Part shown: in pieces, positions 1-38,900 of the stretch
Numbering within the stretch: position 1 is the first letter of the stretch
Layout of the letters: each line of letters opens with the position of its first letter
NCBI RefSeq assembly: GCF_022458985.1
Contig: NC_061786.1
Span: 23,170,474-23,234,473 of the forward strand
Direction: 5' to 3'
Source: Mugil cephalus
Lineage: Eukaryota; Chordata; Actinopteri; Mugiliformes; Mugilidae
Length of the DNA stretch: 64,000 nucleotides
Program-made: the position numbers and the translations under genes
The notes under the pieces: model-generated
Database searches by the model: none
What the model saw: only the letters and a program-made list of their open reading frames with translations
What the model was told of the DNA's origin: nothing

Positions 1-127
1 GACACGCAAACTTACATGTTGACATGTGTGGACGGTTTCTCTGTGATGGCGTCTCCTCACTAATCAGTAACTCCGTCCATGCTCAGTCATGTCTCATTTG
101 ATCTGTGCTCTTTATATCCCTGTGCTC

Positions 128-264
128 CTTTCTGTGTGTGCATGTGTTTATGTGTGTGTGTGTGTGTGTGTGTGTGTTTGTGTGCATGTGTGTGTGTTTG
201 TGTGCATGTGTTTATGTGTGTGTGTGTGTTTGTGTGCATGTGTGTGTGTTTGTGTGCATGTGTT

Positions 265-315
<51 letters not shown>

Positions 316-347
316 TTGTGTGCATGTGTGTGTGTTTGTGTGCTTAG

Positions 348-389
<42 letters not shown>

Positions 390-480
390 TGTGTGTGTGT
401 GTGTTGCGTGTGGATGGTGTGTGTGGTGTGTGTGTGATGTGGTTTGTGGATTTATGTGTGGGAGTGTTTTGTGTGTGTGT
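128..480. repeat. (TG)n microsatellite with TGTGTTTGTGTGCATG interruptions
   Basis: A long TG-rich array lies in the presumed first intron of the minus-strand SDR gene. Three overlapping Cys/Val-only open frames across it are translation of the repeat and are not genes. Confidence 0.95.
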
Positions 481-539
481 TGTTTTATATGTTGTGTGGA
501 GTGGAGTTTGTGGCTTGTTTTATATTTATTTGTTCGATG

Positions 540-576
540 TGTAAAGCGCCTTTATAAATAAAGTTGATTTGATTCT
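540..576 (+). repeat. LINE 3'-tail-like fragment (GCGCCTTTATAAATAAAG...TGATT)
   Basis: The motif TAAAGCGCCTTTATAAATAA followed by AGTTGATTTGATT resembles the common 3' end of teleost non-LTR retrotransposons. A near-identical tail occurs at 51572-51606. Reverse-orientation relatives (an AATCAAACTTTATTT type) are at 43560-43600. The class is recognised from memory only; the exact family is not determined. Confidence 0.5.
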
Positions 577-852
577 ACCGACTGAAATATTAAACAAAAG
601 TAATGATGCTTTTGTATGAGAATAACTGCACAAAATAAGAGAATTATTAGATTTCTCATAAAACCACTGGATGCAAAAGCTGCTCATCAACACATAACCC
701 GTGTGTATTTGCTGTAATATCAAACTATATAAACCATAACAAACAAAGAGCCGTTCAGGAGCCGACAGAACCGACTCTTCTCTGGGAGCTGTGGCCAAAG
801 AGTCGACTCTCAGAAAAAGAGAGAAACTTCCCATCAACTGCTGTGAACTCAC

Positions 853-979
853 CAGTGACCACGACGGTTTTCCCATGAAGCTTTGCATCACTCTTGCACC
901 TGGGCAGCCTGAGGACGGTGACGTGGAGGACGACGTACAGGACGAGGAGCAGCAGAGCCCCGAGCAGCAGCAGCATCAT
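853..979 (-). CDS. First coding exon of a short-chain dehydrogenase/reductase (retinol dehydrogenase-like), partial gene
   Basis: Read on the minus strand, this exon starts with two consecutive ATGs (979 and 976). It encodes a Leu/Val-rich membrane anchor, then a Cys-Lys linker, then LHGKTVVVTG. That last piece is the first beta strand and opening of the NAD(P)-binding TGxxxGxG motif of SDR enzymes of the RDH11-14/DHRS13 type. The exon stops exactly at the first G codon of that motif with a consensus donor (GTGAGT at 852-847 on the minus strand), phase 1. The anchor-plus-TG layout is known for ER or outer-membrane retinal reductases. The rest of the gene (active-site YxxxK and so on) must lie left of the window, because no second exon is visible between 1 and 852. 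Which RDH/DHRS member it is cannot be settled from 42 residues. Confidence 0.66.
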
Positions 980-1234
980 CCTGACCGAGGCCTCGGGGAA
1001 CGTGGACTGTGAGACGTTATGAAACTGTCCCTGGACTCTATCAGCGGGTCCACGCCCTCCGAGGTCTGCGGACCCACGATAGGATCCACCCTCCAGAATA
1101 AAAACACGACTGTGTCTGCAGCAGGAAATAAATCCAGGAGGTGGTTCCTGCTGCTGACTGTTACTCACATGATTTAGAGTTTAAAGTGAAGCTGCAGCGC
1201 CACCTGCTGCCTCCATGTGCCTCTACTCCACATT

Positions 1235-1545
1235 TTAGTTCAGGGGCCAAATTCAGCCCAGTCTGAACTCAAAGGGGCCGGACCAGGAACACGACAACGT
1301 GTTAACCTGTAAACAACGACAACTCCAGATGTTTCAGTGCAAAGAGGAACTTTACACAAATGAACTATTACAAAACATGGAATGAACAATTGGACATTTC
1401 TAAGGAAAAAGAAGTGCAATTTCTGTTTTTATTGGAAAAATTGCACATAAAATGTTCAATATATTTTTTGCATTTTGCAGATTCATCCCTTTAAGGGCCA
1501 GAATAGACTTTCTGTACTGCATGTTTGACACCTGTGCTCACCTTT
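1235..1545. repeat. Interspersed repeat with GGGCC...CCTTTAAGGGCC...TTTGACACCTGTG end
   Basis: The segment opens with a GGGGCCAAATTCAGCCC block and closes with GTTTGACACCTGTGC. A related segment at about 46140-46425 in a HECTD1 intron shares the GGACATTTCT core and ends with the same TTTGACACCTGTG. This is a widespread type of non-autonomous teleost repeat. It lies upstream of the SDR first exon, in otherwise gene-free sequence. Confidence 0.6.
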
Positions 1546-2400
1546 CTGCTACACATAACTCCATGTTATTAATGTACCACATTTCCTGTGTATTAATATT
1601 CTTCCATTTCTTTTCATTTATTTGTTCCTCTGCTAATTATGTACATTTGTTACTATTTTTATTTTTACTTGTGGTTCTCTGAGTGTTTTTTTAATGTGCA
1701 ACTGAGCTCCTGTTTTTCTAGAAACGAACATAAAGAAACAAACAGCAGCTGATTATTTATATTAAATTTAAAACTTTTATTTATCTCACAACAAACTCAA
1801 GTTTGGCACATGGAACAAAAAGTCAGGAAACTGTTCAGAAGAACCAATATTAATAAAAACAACAATAAAAAAATCTTTCTTTGAAAACATCACTTCAAGC
1901 TGAAACAACTACACCTCCCATGAGGCCTTGGGGCTGTTAAGTGAATAACAGCTGACAGAAAGAGCTGCAAAACACACATTTTTACTCTCACTCTCCTGAT
2001 TTATTTATTCATTTATTTTTTTTCAGACCGTTTCTGAAGCTTCTCGTGGTCTGAAAAAAAACTTTAAAAGAGGAAAATGTTTAAATGTGTTAAAGCTCAG
2101 GAGAAAAGAAAAATACTGATGATTATTTTAGTTTTTAAGGGGAGTGTTTGTTTCGTTCCATTTCATCTTAGAGCTGAAAACTAAGGATAGAAACTCAGAT
2201 GTGTCTGTCTCCTGGAGGACGTGGACTGTCCCACTGATGTGTCTCTGCGCGTGGATTGAATTATACACTCACCGGTTCATTATGTACCAGTCAATAAATG
2301 TAACTTATAACAACCGAGATCATTATGTAAAGAATCAGGATCAGGTTCAGGTTAAATGTGTTGACGCTGAACGTTCAGTTCTAGTTTCATATTTAATGGG
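1546..2400. other. Gene-free AT-rich spacer between the SDR exon and HIKESHI
   Basis: I see no splice-flanked coding segment. Two things stand out. One is an ACTACACCTCCCA motif at 1908-1920 that resembles a ZNF143/SBS promoter element. The other is a 66-base segment (2197-2262) that partly duplicates the sequence just 3' of HIKESHI at 2466-2550. Confidence 0.5.
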
Positions 2401-2407
2401 GGGTTCG

Positions 2408-2413
2408 TTTTAT
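2408..2413 (-). promoter_or_regulatory. Candidate poly(A) signal of HIKESHI (AATAAA)
   Basis: TTTATT on the plus strand reads AATAAA on the minus strand, 170 bases beyond the HIKESHI stop. No genomic A-tract follows it, so no obvious retroposition tail survives. Confidence 0.5.
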
Positions 2414-2582
2414 TCAGTTTTATCTCAGATGTGTTCGGATCTTTTTGCAACTTTTTCTGGACTCCACAGATGTGTCGTGACCTCTGGAGGACGTGGACTG
2501 TCCCGCTCAGACACGACGCGCGTGTCCGGCTGCAGGACGCGTGGATTGTCCCCGCAGGAACTCGGGTGGAAACCGGGACTCG

Positions 2583-3188
2583 TCAGTTCTTCCAGAAGTT
2601 CGGGTTCTGCGCCATCCTCCTCTGGAAGCTCTCGTACCAGCGCAGGACGCAGCTGGACGGGATGAACGTCTCCGTGGGGTTCGGCGTCATCCGCTCCTGC
2701 GTGACGGCGAACGACGACGCGAAGTTGTAGAAATTCTCGAGCATCTTCTGCGTGAACTGCAGGAAGGAGTCCACGGTGGACACGGCGGCGCTGGACACCG
2801 GGATCTGCTGGGCCAGCTGCTCCAGAGGCTCCACGGAGACCCCGACCTGGGCCACGGAGGCGGAGGAGGAGGCGGCCAGGGAGCCGAAGGGGTGCGGCCC
2901 GGCCCCCGCGGTGGCGCCGGCCTTCAGCCCGGAGATCTTGAAGATGGCGCTGGGTTTGTCGTTGGTGATGAAGCCGAGCAGCTGCCACACGGCGGCTCCG
3001 TTCACCGGGTCCGGGAAGGAGAAGTAAACCGCGCCCCCGGTCCCCGGTGGGAACGGGACCGTCCCCAGCATGAACACCACCACGTGGTTCACGGCCTCAT
3101 AGTCCGGGAGGTTGAACACGAACTTGTCCGAGGCGACCTGCACCGCGTCGGTCTGCACCAACCTACCGGCGACCAGACAACCGAACAT
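2583..3188 (-). CDS. hikeshi: Hikeshi, Hsp70 nuclear import carrier (intronless copy)
   Basis: An uninterrupted 201-codon frame runs from ATG at 3188 to a stop at 2583. It begins [18 protein letters not shown] and ends in a [16 protein letters not shown] tail, collinear with the 197-residue vertebrate Hikeshi over its whole length. Recognisable blocks are DLPDYE-like [17 protein letters not shown] (residues about 27-43), [10 protein letters not shown] (51-60), [51 protein letters not shown] and the C-terminal helix. Val54 is retained; it is the residue changed in human HIKESHI leukodystrophy. The protein carries ATP-form Hsp70 through the nuclear pore during heat stress by binding FG nucleoporins. 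Mammalian HIKESHI genes are split into several exons, whereas this copy has none. An alanine/serine-rich loop near residues 100-115 is longer and more divergent than in human. It is GC-rich against AT-rich flanks. No frameshift or stop is present, so it looks functional. Confidence 0.92.
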   Translation of the reverse strand: MFGCLVAGRLVQTDAVQVASDKFVFNLPDYEAVNHVVVFMLGTVPFPPGTGGAVYFSFPDPVNGAAVWQLLGFITNDKPSAIFKISGLKAGATAGAGPHPFGSLAASSSASVAQVGVSVEPLEQLAQQIPVSSAAVSTVDSFLQFTQKMLENFYNFASSFAVTQERMTPNPTETFIPSSCVLRWYESFQRRMAQNPNFWKN

Positions 3189-3420
3189 CCCCGAGGAAAA
3201 GCTAGGTAGCTTAGCCGTTAGCTTATCTGTTAGCCAGCTCGCTGGAAACAGTGTGTAGCTTTAGCTTCACCTGCAAATCTCCCTAAAACACGGAGAACCG
3301 ACGAGAACCGAACATCAACATGTAGCGATTCGACGAGAAACTTCCCCGATCTGCTGCTCGGTAATCCACAGGACGCCCTGGAGAAACTTCTTCTTCTACT
3401 TCTTTTTCTTCTTTGGCTCC
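3189..3420 (-). promoter_or_regulatory. Probable 5' UTR/promoter region of HIKESHI
   Basis: This is the sequence immediately upstream of the HIKESHI ATG. It contains repeated TTAGC words (3206-3235), a moderately CpG-containing stretch and a CTTCTTCTTCTACTTC run at 3388-3410. No TATA box or splice donor is obvious, so I cannot say whether a non-coding upstream exon exists. Confidence 0.3.
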
Positions 3421-4375
3421 GCCTTCTGGACTAACGTGTCTTCTAACAAACTGTTCTTATTCCGTTTTATGCTTTTCACGAATATAAATAAACGTACATT
3501 GTGAAGGAGTTCTGTCTTTAGAATAATTATCGATCTAAGTTTACTCTGTCGAGTTTGTTGTTGTCTGTGGAAACGTTCGATGATTTGGTAATCGACTCGT
3601 TGGCACCGCAGGGTAGTAAAGGGAGGAAATAAGCGCGACTAAAACCGGAAAGAAGAGTTCTACCCACTACAAAATAAAAGCACATAAACTCGCTTAAAAA
3701 ATAATGCAGGTAAAAGGCTAAAGGTGTTTTTTTATTACGGAAGTGCGAGCTATTTCATTTGAATCGATCAAAAACACATAACCAAGAAAAACATGCAATA
3801 CTTTGCTATCTTTATTTGTTTAATTTAATTGTAAACATGTCAATTGTATTTAAATATTTGTGTTGTGTCTATATATGGTATGATTTCATACATTTTAATA
3901 AATTGGTAACAAAACAAAAATATGATGTTTGGTTACTTACAAAGGAGAAATAATATTGTTTTGTACTGTATAGTGTGTGATAATTGAATAAAATTGTTAT
4001 GCCCCATGTAGAGGTGTCCAGGACACAACATGACACAAAGGGTTATAATATAAAGAAATGCTATTTATTTACAAAAGTTAAAAATCCAATGAATAAGTAA
4101 TGTAGTTGTCATGTAATTGTTATGATAAGATCACATGCACAGTTATACACAGTGAAATGTATAACTGAGAAAAAATAAAAATAAATTCAAACATAAACTG
4201 TAGATTTGAAATGTAAACTTAAAGGGATGGGGTCGCTCGTTTGTACATGCAGATTATTTACAGTATTTTAAAAAGCAAATGCATCAATAGAGTCCATTAA
4301 TGCATTTCTATTATTACCAAATAATAATTAATGAGATCGTTTTGAAGAACTAGACCACCATTTATTCTGAAAATC
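3421..4375. other. Gene-free spacer between HIKESHI and HEATR5A
   Basis: AT-rich sequence with no reading frame flanked by splice sites and no recognisable protein. I see no feature here that I can support. Confidence 0.5.
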
Positions 4376-4379
4376 TCTT

Positions 4380-4600
4380 ACCGGATGTTTGCGCTGTGGT
4401 TTTCCGGTAACTTGACGCTCGCTGCTGCAGCTTCTCGTCTCTTCTTGGTGGATTTGGACTATTTTCATTTTTCTTTGGAGCTTTAAAACAACCCGATTTA
4501 AACTTTTTCCTCCCGTGTTCGTGGACTGACGCTTTCCTGGACGGATGAACGACCTTTAAGCCACGACACGAAGCACACGGTCCCGTCTTTAACCCGGTTT
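4380..4600 (+). promoter_or_regulatory. heatr5a: Probable HEATR5A promoter and non-coding first exon
   Basis: A CpG-containing block with two CCGGAT/TTCCGG ETS-like motifs (4382, 4399) and CTCGCTGCTGCAG leads to a strong donor, GTGAGT, at 4601. The next acceptor in frame with this layout is CTGACAG at 5610-5616. The intron would be 4601-5616, which also contains an AT-rich segment and a GGAGGAGG microsatellite (4974-5035). The transcription start is not determinable from sequence alone. Confidence 0.45.
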
Positions 4601-5616
4601 GTGAGTTAATTTCTCCTTTTTAGCCACCCGATGCTAGCTGGGTTAGCTCCTAAAAATGAATGAAGACTGAAGCAGAAATGAGTCAAACAACAGATGTTGA
4701 GCCAGAATTCTTTATAGTCAGAACAAATAAAACATCTGCCTCCATACAGGTAAAACTCAGTGATGAAGAAGAGCCCAGAATAAACATGGAAACATGAATA
4801 AAGCACCAATAAAATAATAAAATAAAGTCCAATAAGAGAGTAGGTAAAATACAACAGGACAACAATATAAATCAGTTTAAAATGGAGCAGACAGAACCAG
4901 CCACAGACCCAACTAAATATATATACATTATATAATAATACACGACCTGGACAAAATAAAACGTCTCCACCTGGAGGAGGAGGAGGAGGAAGAGGAGGAA
5001 GAAGAAGATGAGAAGAGGAGGAGGAGGAGGAGAAGGTCCTGGGTTTTCCCAGAAGAACATTACTGAGATCATCAGTGTGGTTTTAATGTTTTGGCAGCTC
5101 TGTTTCAGTTTCCTGATTAAAAAAAATAAAAAAGATTAAAGAACAAATCAACCTGAAAAATGAAACATTTTCACCAGAGGAGACGAGCTTTAATAATTAC
5201 TACATAGATATAATGTAATAATATATATTATTATTATTATATATGAACTGAAGCTGTGTCTGACGTTTCCTGGTGGTGTGTTTGAGTGCCCTGCGGTGGC
5301 GTCTGTTAAAAGCAGCGTTTGCTTGTTATTTTCCGTGGGACATCTTTAGGTTTTTAGAGGACGCTCTGTGAGTTTTAACGAAGGAGTTGAACTGTTGAAT
5401 CATTTATGAGCTGCTCTCCTTCTTTTCTTCCTCCGGTCGCTGAGCTGCTCTGAATCTGAAAGGAACAAAAAAACACTCAGACACTCGATGGTTTTTCCCA
5501 CAGAGAAACTCAGGAAGACGACTTTTTCTTATCCTCCTTTTTTACCCTCAGTCTTTATAACGTTTCTGTTTTTCTGTTAAATTCAGACGTTTTATTTTCT
5601 CCTTCGTGTCTGACAG

Positions 5617-33558
<27,942 letters not shown>

Positions 33559-34785
33559 GACCAAACTCCAGTTCTTCCTCCAACATGTCGTCGTGTTTTC
33601 AACCAGACGTTAGTTTCACGTCTCCGGCTGCAGCAGATGAACATGAACCTCAAGTTATCGACCTCTGGGTTCAACGTCTCTAACTATACGATTAACAACG
33701 TTTATTACTTTAGATTTAATGACTTTTCATTATTTAACACAGATTGTTAGAGGTTCTGGTTCTGGATCTGGTTCTGGTTCTGGTTCTGGTTCTAACAGCT
33801 CTGAACTAAGCTTAGATCATTTTCTCGAGGTTTAAATTGACCCAGAAAGTAAAAGGTGTTGGTGAATATTGGAGGAAACATGAGGGTTGAACTCAGACGA
33901 AGTAAAAATCAGTGTTTGATGTTTGATGAATAATCAGTGATGAGGATCAGCTGGAAGAAGAAGAAGAAGAAGAAGAAACTCATGAACGTTTCGTCCCAAC
34001 GGTCGAACACAATGATGGAAAATGAATCAGTTTAATCAGGTTCGACCGTTGGGATGAAAACACTCGATTTTAAATATTTTAATCATCTGTTGTTTTTATT
34101 CTGAATCTTTATCTCTGAGAATGTGAACCATTATTTTAACAAATGAGAAGAAACTGAAGAATTCAAACTGTTTCCTGCTTTGAAGGTCAGAGGTCAAACG
34201 TGTCCTAACGAACGACGCTAACGTCTTTTAACAGGAGTCGTACGGTAAAAGGACAATTTAGATTTCAGCACTTTAGTTAAACGACACTACAGCATGAACC
34301 TGAATGATTCCTTCCTTCCTTCCTTGCATCCTTCTGTCCTTGAAGTCGATTATTAATTTACCGATTTTATTAATTAAATACGATCTCAATTAGAGAACTT
34401 TCTGAAGGGACAGCAGAAGGTCAGAGGTCAAACGTGTCCTAACGAATGTCACTAATGGAGGAGATGGTTTTAAGTCTTTGAAAAGGAGTCGTACGGTAGC
34501 CGCAAAGGGACAATTTAGATTTCAGCACTTTAGTTAAACGACACTACGACATGAACCTGAAGGGATTTAAAAATAAAAAAAAAGTATAAGAGTGGAAGTT
34601 TGTCTAAATGTGAATGTTGATATGTTAACACTCAAGTATTCACCTGCAATAAGAGAAACAAACCAGGTGAGCGTCGAGTCTTCCAGCTTCAGCAGCTTCT
34701 ACCTGTGGACGTCTCACCTGGACGAGTGAATGAATGAGTTTGTTTTGTAACAACTGAATAAAAACTTCTTTAAATTCAGCTTCTT
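33559..34785 (+). other. heatr5a: HEATR5A 3' UTR with AATAAA at 34757-34762
   Basis: The stop codon is 33556-33558. The first well-placed polyadenylation signal is AATAAA at 34757, followed by T/G-rich sequence. The UTR contains a duplicated segment of about 120-145 bases: 34183-34304 and 34417-34561, both with AAGGTCAGAGGTCAAACGTG and ending CATGAACCTGAA. Confidence 0.6.
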
Positions 34786-35640
34786 GGTTTTTGTCTTTAA
34801 TGTGTCTGAGTGGTTTCTGTCAACGTAGCAACGTTGAAGCTTGTTCCGAAATCTGAAACATTTCCTCAAGTCAGCAACTTTCCTTCCTTCCTTCCTTCCT
34901 TCCTTCCTTCCTTCCTTCCTTCCTTCCTTCCTTTCTTCTTTGCCTTCTTGAATGCTTCCTTCCTTCCTTCCTTCCTTCAGTTCAGGCTGATTATTAATTT
35001 AGATTTTTCTAATCAAAATTGATCTTAACAATCTTACATCAGCAAGTGAATTTTATATGTGTTAAAAAAACGTAAACATTTTCTATGAATTAATCAAAAG
35101 CAGAATTGAAAACGGCACAATCTGTATTTCATGAGTGTTTCACTGGTGGTGACGTTAAAACTAAATATGGAAAACTAAAACCAACAAGATTGTAATATTT
35201 GTTAATAAATAAAACTGACTAGAATATAATTGATGAAAGAATCAAACATTCAAAATTACGAAGCGGGATAAATGAAAATATGAAATATGAAATAAATGAA
35301 CATTAAACATAAAGAAATGCAGGAAATTAGCATTTATCAAATCAAATTTAAACTTGTTTATTTTTTGTTTTGGATTCGAACAGAGACGCAGCGCCCCCTA
35401 ACGGTAGCCGGGTCACGTTCAGATGCTACATTCATGGACTTTAGAAAAACAAATATTTCACGTTTGTTGGTGATGCTATCCTTCCTTCCTTCTTTGAATC
35501 CTTCCATTTTTCCTTCCTTTCTTCCTTGAATCATTTCTTCTTTGAATCCTTCCTTCCCTTCTTCCTTCGGGCTGATTATCAGTTTATGATTTCAGTTATC
35601 ACACATTATATTCCTATCTGACTACGTAAGTTTGAATCTT
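34786..35640. repeat. Intergenic gap with CTTC microsatellites and a shared AT-rich module
   Basis: CTTC arrays at 34882-34978 and 35479-35570 are each followed by a GCTGATTATTAATTT-like or GCTGATTATCAGTTT-like module. The same pairing occurs at 34310-34390 and 36640-36830. No gene is present between HEATR5A and HECTD1. Confidence 0.65.
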
Positions 35641-35749
35641 TATCAACTTTATTGACGTGTTCACCGCCTTCGTTGATATTTCCGAGCTCGGAGGCGGTCC
35701 GTGAACACTCTCGCCACCCCCTCCATTTCATCCGGCTCTTGTTCTGTTT

Positions 35750-35907
35750 ATCGCCGCCGTCCACTCTGACCTCTTCACACCCGTCCCCAAGACATGGGAA
35801 CACCTTGAATTAACGGCGACACACACGGATCTTCACCCTTCACCTGGACCCAGTAATATTCACTCCTCATACATCAGCGGACCGTCTCTGCGCTGAAAGA
35901 AAAAACG
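35750..35907 (+). promoter_or_regulatory. hectd1: Probable HECTD1 promoter and non-coding exon 1
   Basis: CpG-containing sequence ends in a strong donor, AAAAACG|GTGAGT, at 35907/35908. The region downstream (35930-36060) is also CpG-rich. The upstream limit is arbitrary because no TATA box or initiator is clear. Confidence 0.45.
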
Positions 35908-38900
35908 GTGAGTGGTTCCCCCCGGAGGTAAGGCGGAGGCCGGGCCGGTGTTGCTAACGCTGCGTGTCCCCTTCTGCGTCGCGGCCTCTCGGCTCTCCCG
36001 GAACTCGAGCGCTGCTGTTTGTGTTTGGATCGGAGGCCGCGGGGTATAGTTGGGCCCCATAAGAGGAATTTAACAACACATTAAAACTCCACAAACTGTT
36101 ATATTACAACGAACAGCTTTATCTGTTTGAGTTTTACTCGGTGCGATCTGAGATTTTATTAACGAAAAATAAATATTTCAGCTAACGCTTAGCTTAGCTA
36201 GTGTGGTGCTAATTCTTGCTAACCGGCCAACATTAGCCTGCACCTCGGGTTCTTTAATTTATACTTCTGCCGAATAATATACCAACATATAACTTTATTT
36301 AAGTGTGTTGGGTTCCTGGTAACACGTTAAGGGTATTTTCGTGAAGTTATAAGTTGTTTAAATGGCCTGACAACATCCTAGTTACACAGCATTACGTTAG
36401 CAGATGCTAGCAGTTAAATCCAGAAACGGGCAGTGGAGCTCGGCCACGAATCTCCGTACACCCGGTTAGGTTCTTATCCCCGTCGGTATCGTGTCCTGCT
36501 AATATCCTCTTATTTTAATATGTGTGTGATGAAATAATCCGGCCCCTTACGCCGCGGTCAGATGATGAAATCCGGGGTCACTCAGCTACTTGAATAGCAT
36601 CGGAAACTTTAGAAAAACAAAGATTAGACGTGACAGTGTTTCCTACCTTCCCTGAATCCTTTCATCTTTCCTTCTTTTCTACCTTCCTTGAATCCTTCCA
36701 TCTTTAATTATTTTCTACCTTTCTTGAATCCTTCCATCTTTCCTTCCTTTCTTGAATCCTTCCTTCCTTCCTTCCTTCCTTCAGGCTGATTATTAATTTT
36801 CAGATTTTACTAATTAAATAGAGTTTTCTCTCGTCCTATTGACTCCTTCGGTGTATGTTTACAATTTTACAATCTCAAGACTAACTTAAAATCTCTATCA
36901 ATGCTGTGGGGAATAATTTACCAACACATTTAAACTCTGTAAACGTTATATTCTGACAAACATCTCTATCTGTGTGAGCTGTACTTGGTATGATGATGAA
37001 ACCCGGGGTCTCGCTAACATAATCAGATATGGCTCAACTGTGTCATTTCCACAGTTCACTCATAACAAGGCTGAATGAAGCCGACCTTCCAATCAGAGAC
37101 CGAGTTAAAGCCTTTAACAAAGAGGGTTTGTTGAAGCAGATATGGACAAATCGACAGAAATATTCATATTTTAGTTAAATTTAGGTTTTAAATCTGAGCT
37201 TTGTGAGATTCTAAGGTTGTTCTGGAGCTTTCTGGTGTCTGTTGATCGTTACTCAAGGCTGAATCTTCTGCTTCGTCACTCAAATATGAAGGTGATATCG
37301 GTTTTTATCTGCAGCCTGGAAGGACAACTCATCTGTAACTCTTAATATTTCCAAAGAAAGTTTATCAAAAACTGATCAATCAGTGGATTCAGTGACTGTC
37401 AAACATTTTGAGTTGGAAATAATCAGTTAATGTTCTTCGTTGGCTCTTATCTAAGAAAACAGAACAGTTTTGGGTAAAATAAGACATTTAAAATCAAGTA
37501 ACTTTTTAGAAAATAACCTGCAGATTATTGGATGATAAATCGTAATCACCAATTTCGCTCCTGATCAAGCTGTTGTTGTCGTTAATAATTGGTGTCCCTC
37601 TGTCTCTCTTGATTAATTCAAACAGGTCCAAACCCAAATATATTCAGTCCCAAGTGAAATAAACCTTAGAAAAAACAGAAGTTTTACATCAAAATTCAGT
37701 CTTTTGATCATTCAGATCTCGTGTCGTCTGCAGTTTTCTCCAGACAAAAGAAGCGTTTTCATCGGCCTGTGGCCACACCTCAGTCCTGACTCGTCTCTTC
37801 TGTCGGTGACTGGGACGTATTTTACTTCTAAAATCAGTTTTTTTTAAAACGCTGAGACATATTTAAAAGGCAGGTGCAGCTGTAGATTGACAGGTTTTCT
37901 TCTTGTTAACTAAATAGTTGGACGTTTAGTTGCTCTGCTTCAGACGGAACAACACCTGAAGGTGTCACGCTGGGCGTAGACATTTAAATCTGTGTACACT
38001 TTCATAAACAACAACATAAGCACATGACACACAATAAATTGGCTAAGTTGCTATGAGTCAAATATGTTGCCAGCTCTAGTTTTTCAGAAATCAGCTGGAT
38101 TATTTATTTTATTTTTATCCAGAAAAGCAAATATCCAGAGACTCGAGCTCTGGGTTGTGATTCTTTGTGTTTGTGTTGGATTCGCGCCACTGGAAGTTGT
38201 GTTTGTGCTGCATAGGTTTTAGGTTTAGGTGGAAAATGCTGAAGCTGGAAAGAAAAGAGTGCATCATCTGTATATGTGGAATAAAAGGAGTTCAGAACAA
38301 GTCCTGAAGTGATATTAGATGATCAGAGATTTGATTCATACAGTCTCTGAGGTCCTGCCAGTTCATTAGGTACACTAGTGAAAACGAACACCTTCTCATG
38401 TGTTAGATATCTCTTTCCAGATTCTATTCATTCTAAGATATCTGCTTAGTTCTTACTTTCATGTGACTCTTCCCTCGTCTTTTAAATCCGATCGGCTTTC
38501 GGCTCCTGTCACGTTCTGGATCTCGCTCACATGTGGACTAATCCCGCTGTCTTCCAAGATTTATCGTGTGTAACCAGACTCGTGAGATTTCTAACGAGAG
38601 GAAGCAGAAAATGGCAAATAAGTAAAACAAATAAATAATTAAATAAATAACAGATTTAGAATAACCTAATCAGTTCCCAACGGAGAGACTCCAGACCAAC
38701 TCTCCTCTGCAAAATATGGTCTTCCTCAAAGTTCTGCTTTAGTTTTTAATATGTGGTTGGTTGATTTTTTTATGTATTTATTTTTGAACTATCAAACCAC
38801 AGACTTGTTGCAAAGTATGTATAATTTCCCCAAATCCATTCAGTTTAACAGCAGCACAAGTTCTCAGAAACCTTTCAGACGCCGTTTCTATATGAACAGA

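Noticed and set aside
79..561. Cys/Val-rich frames over the TG array
   Set aside because: Pure translation of a dinucleotide repeat, with equivalent frames in all three phases.
2425..3209. Frames overlapping HIKESHI on both strands (187 and 238 codons)
   Set aside because: GC-rich shadow frames; only the 2583-3188 minus frame matches a known protein from end to end.
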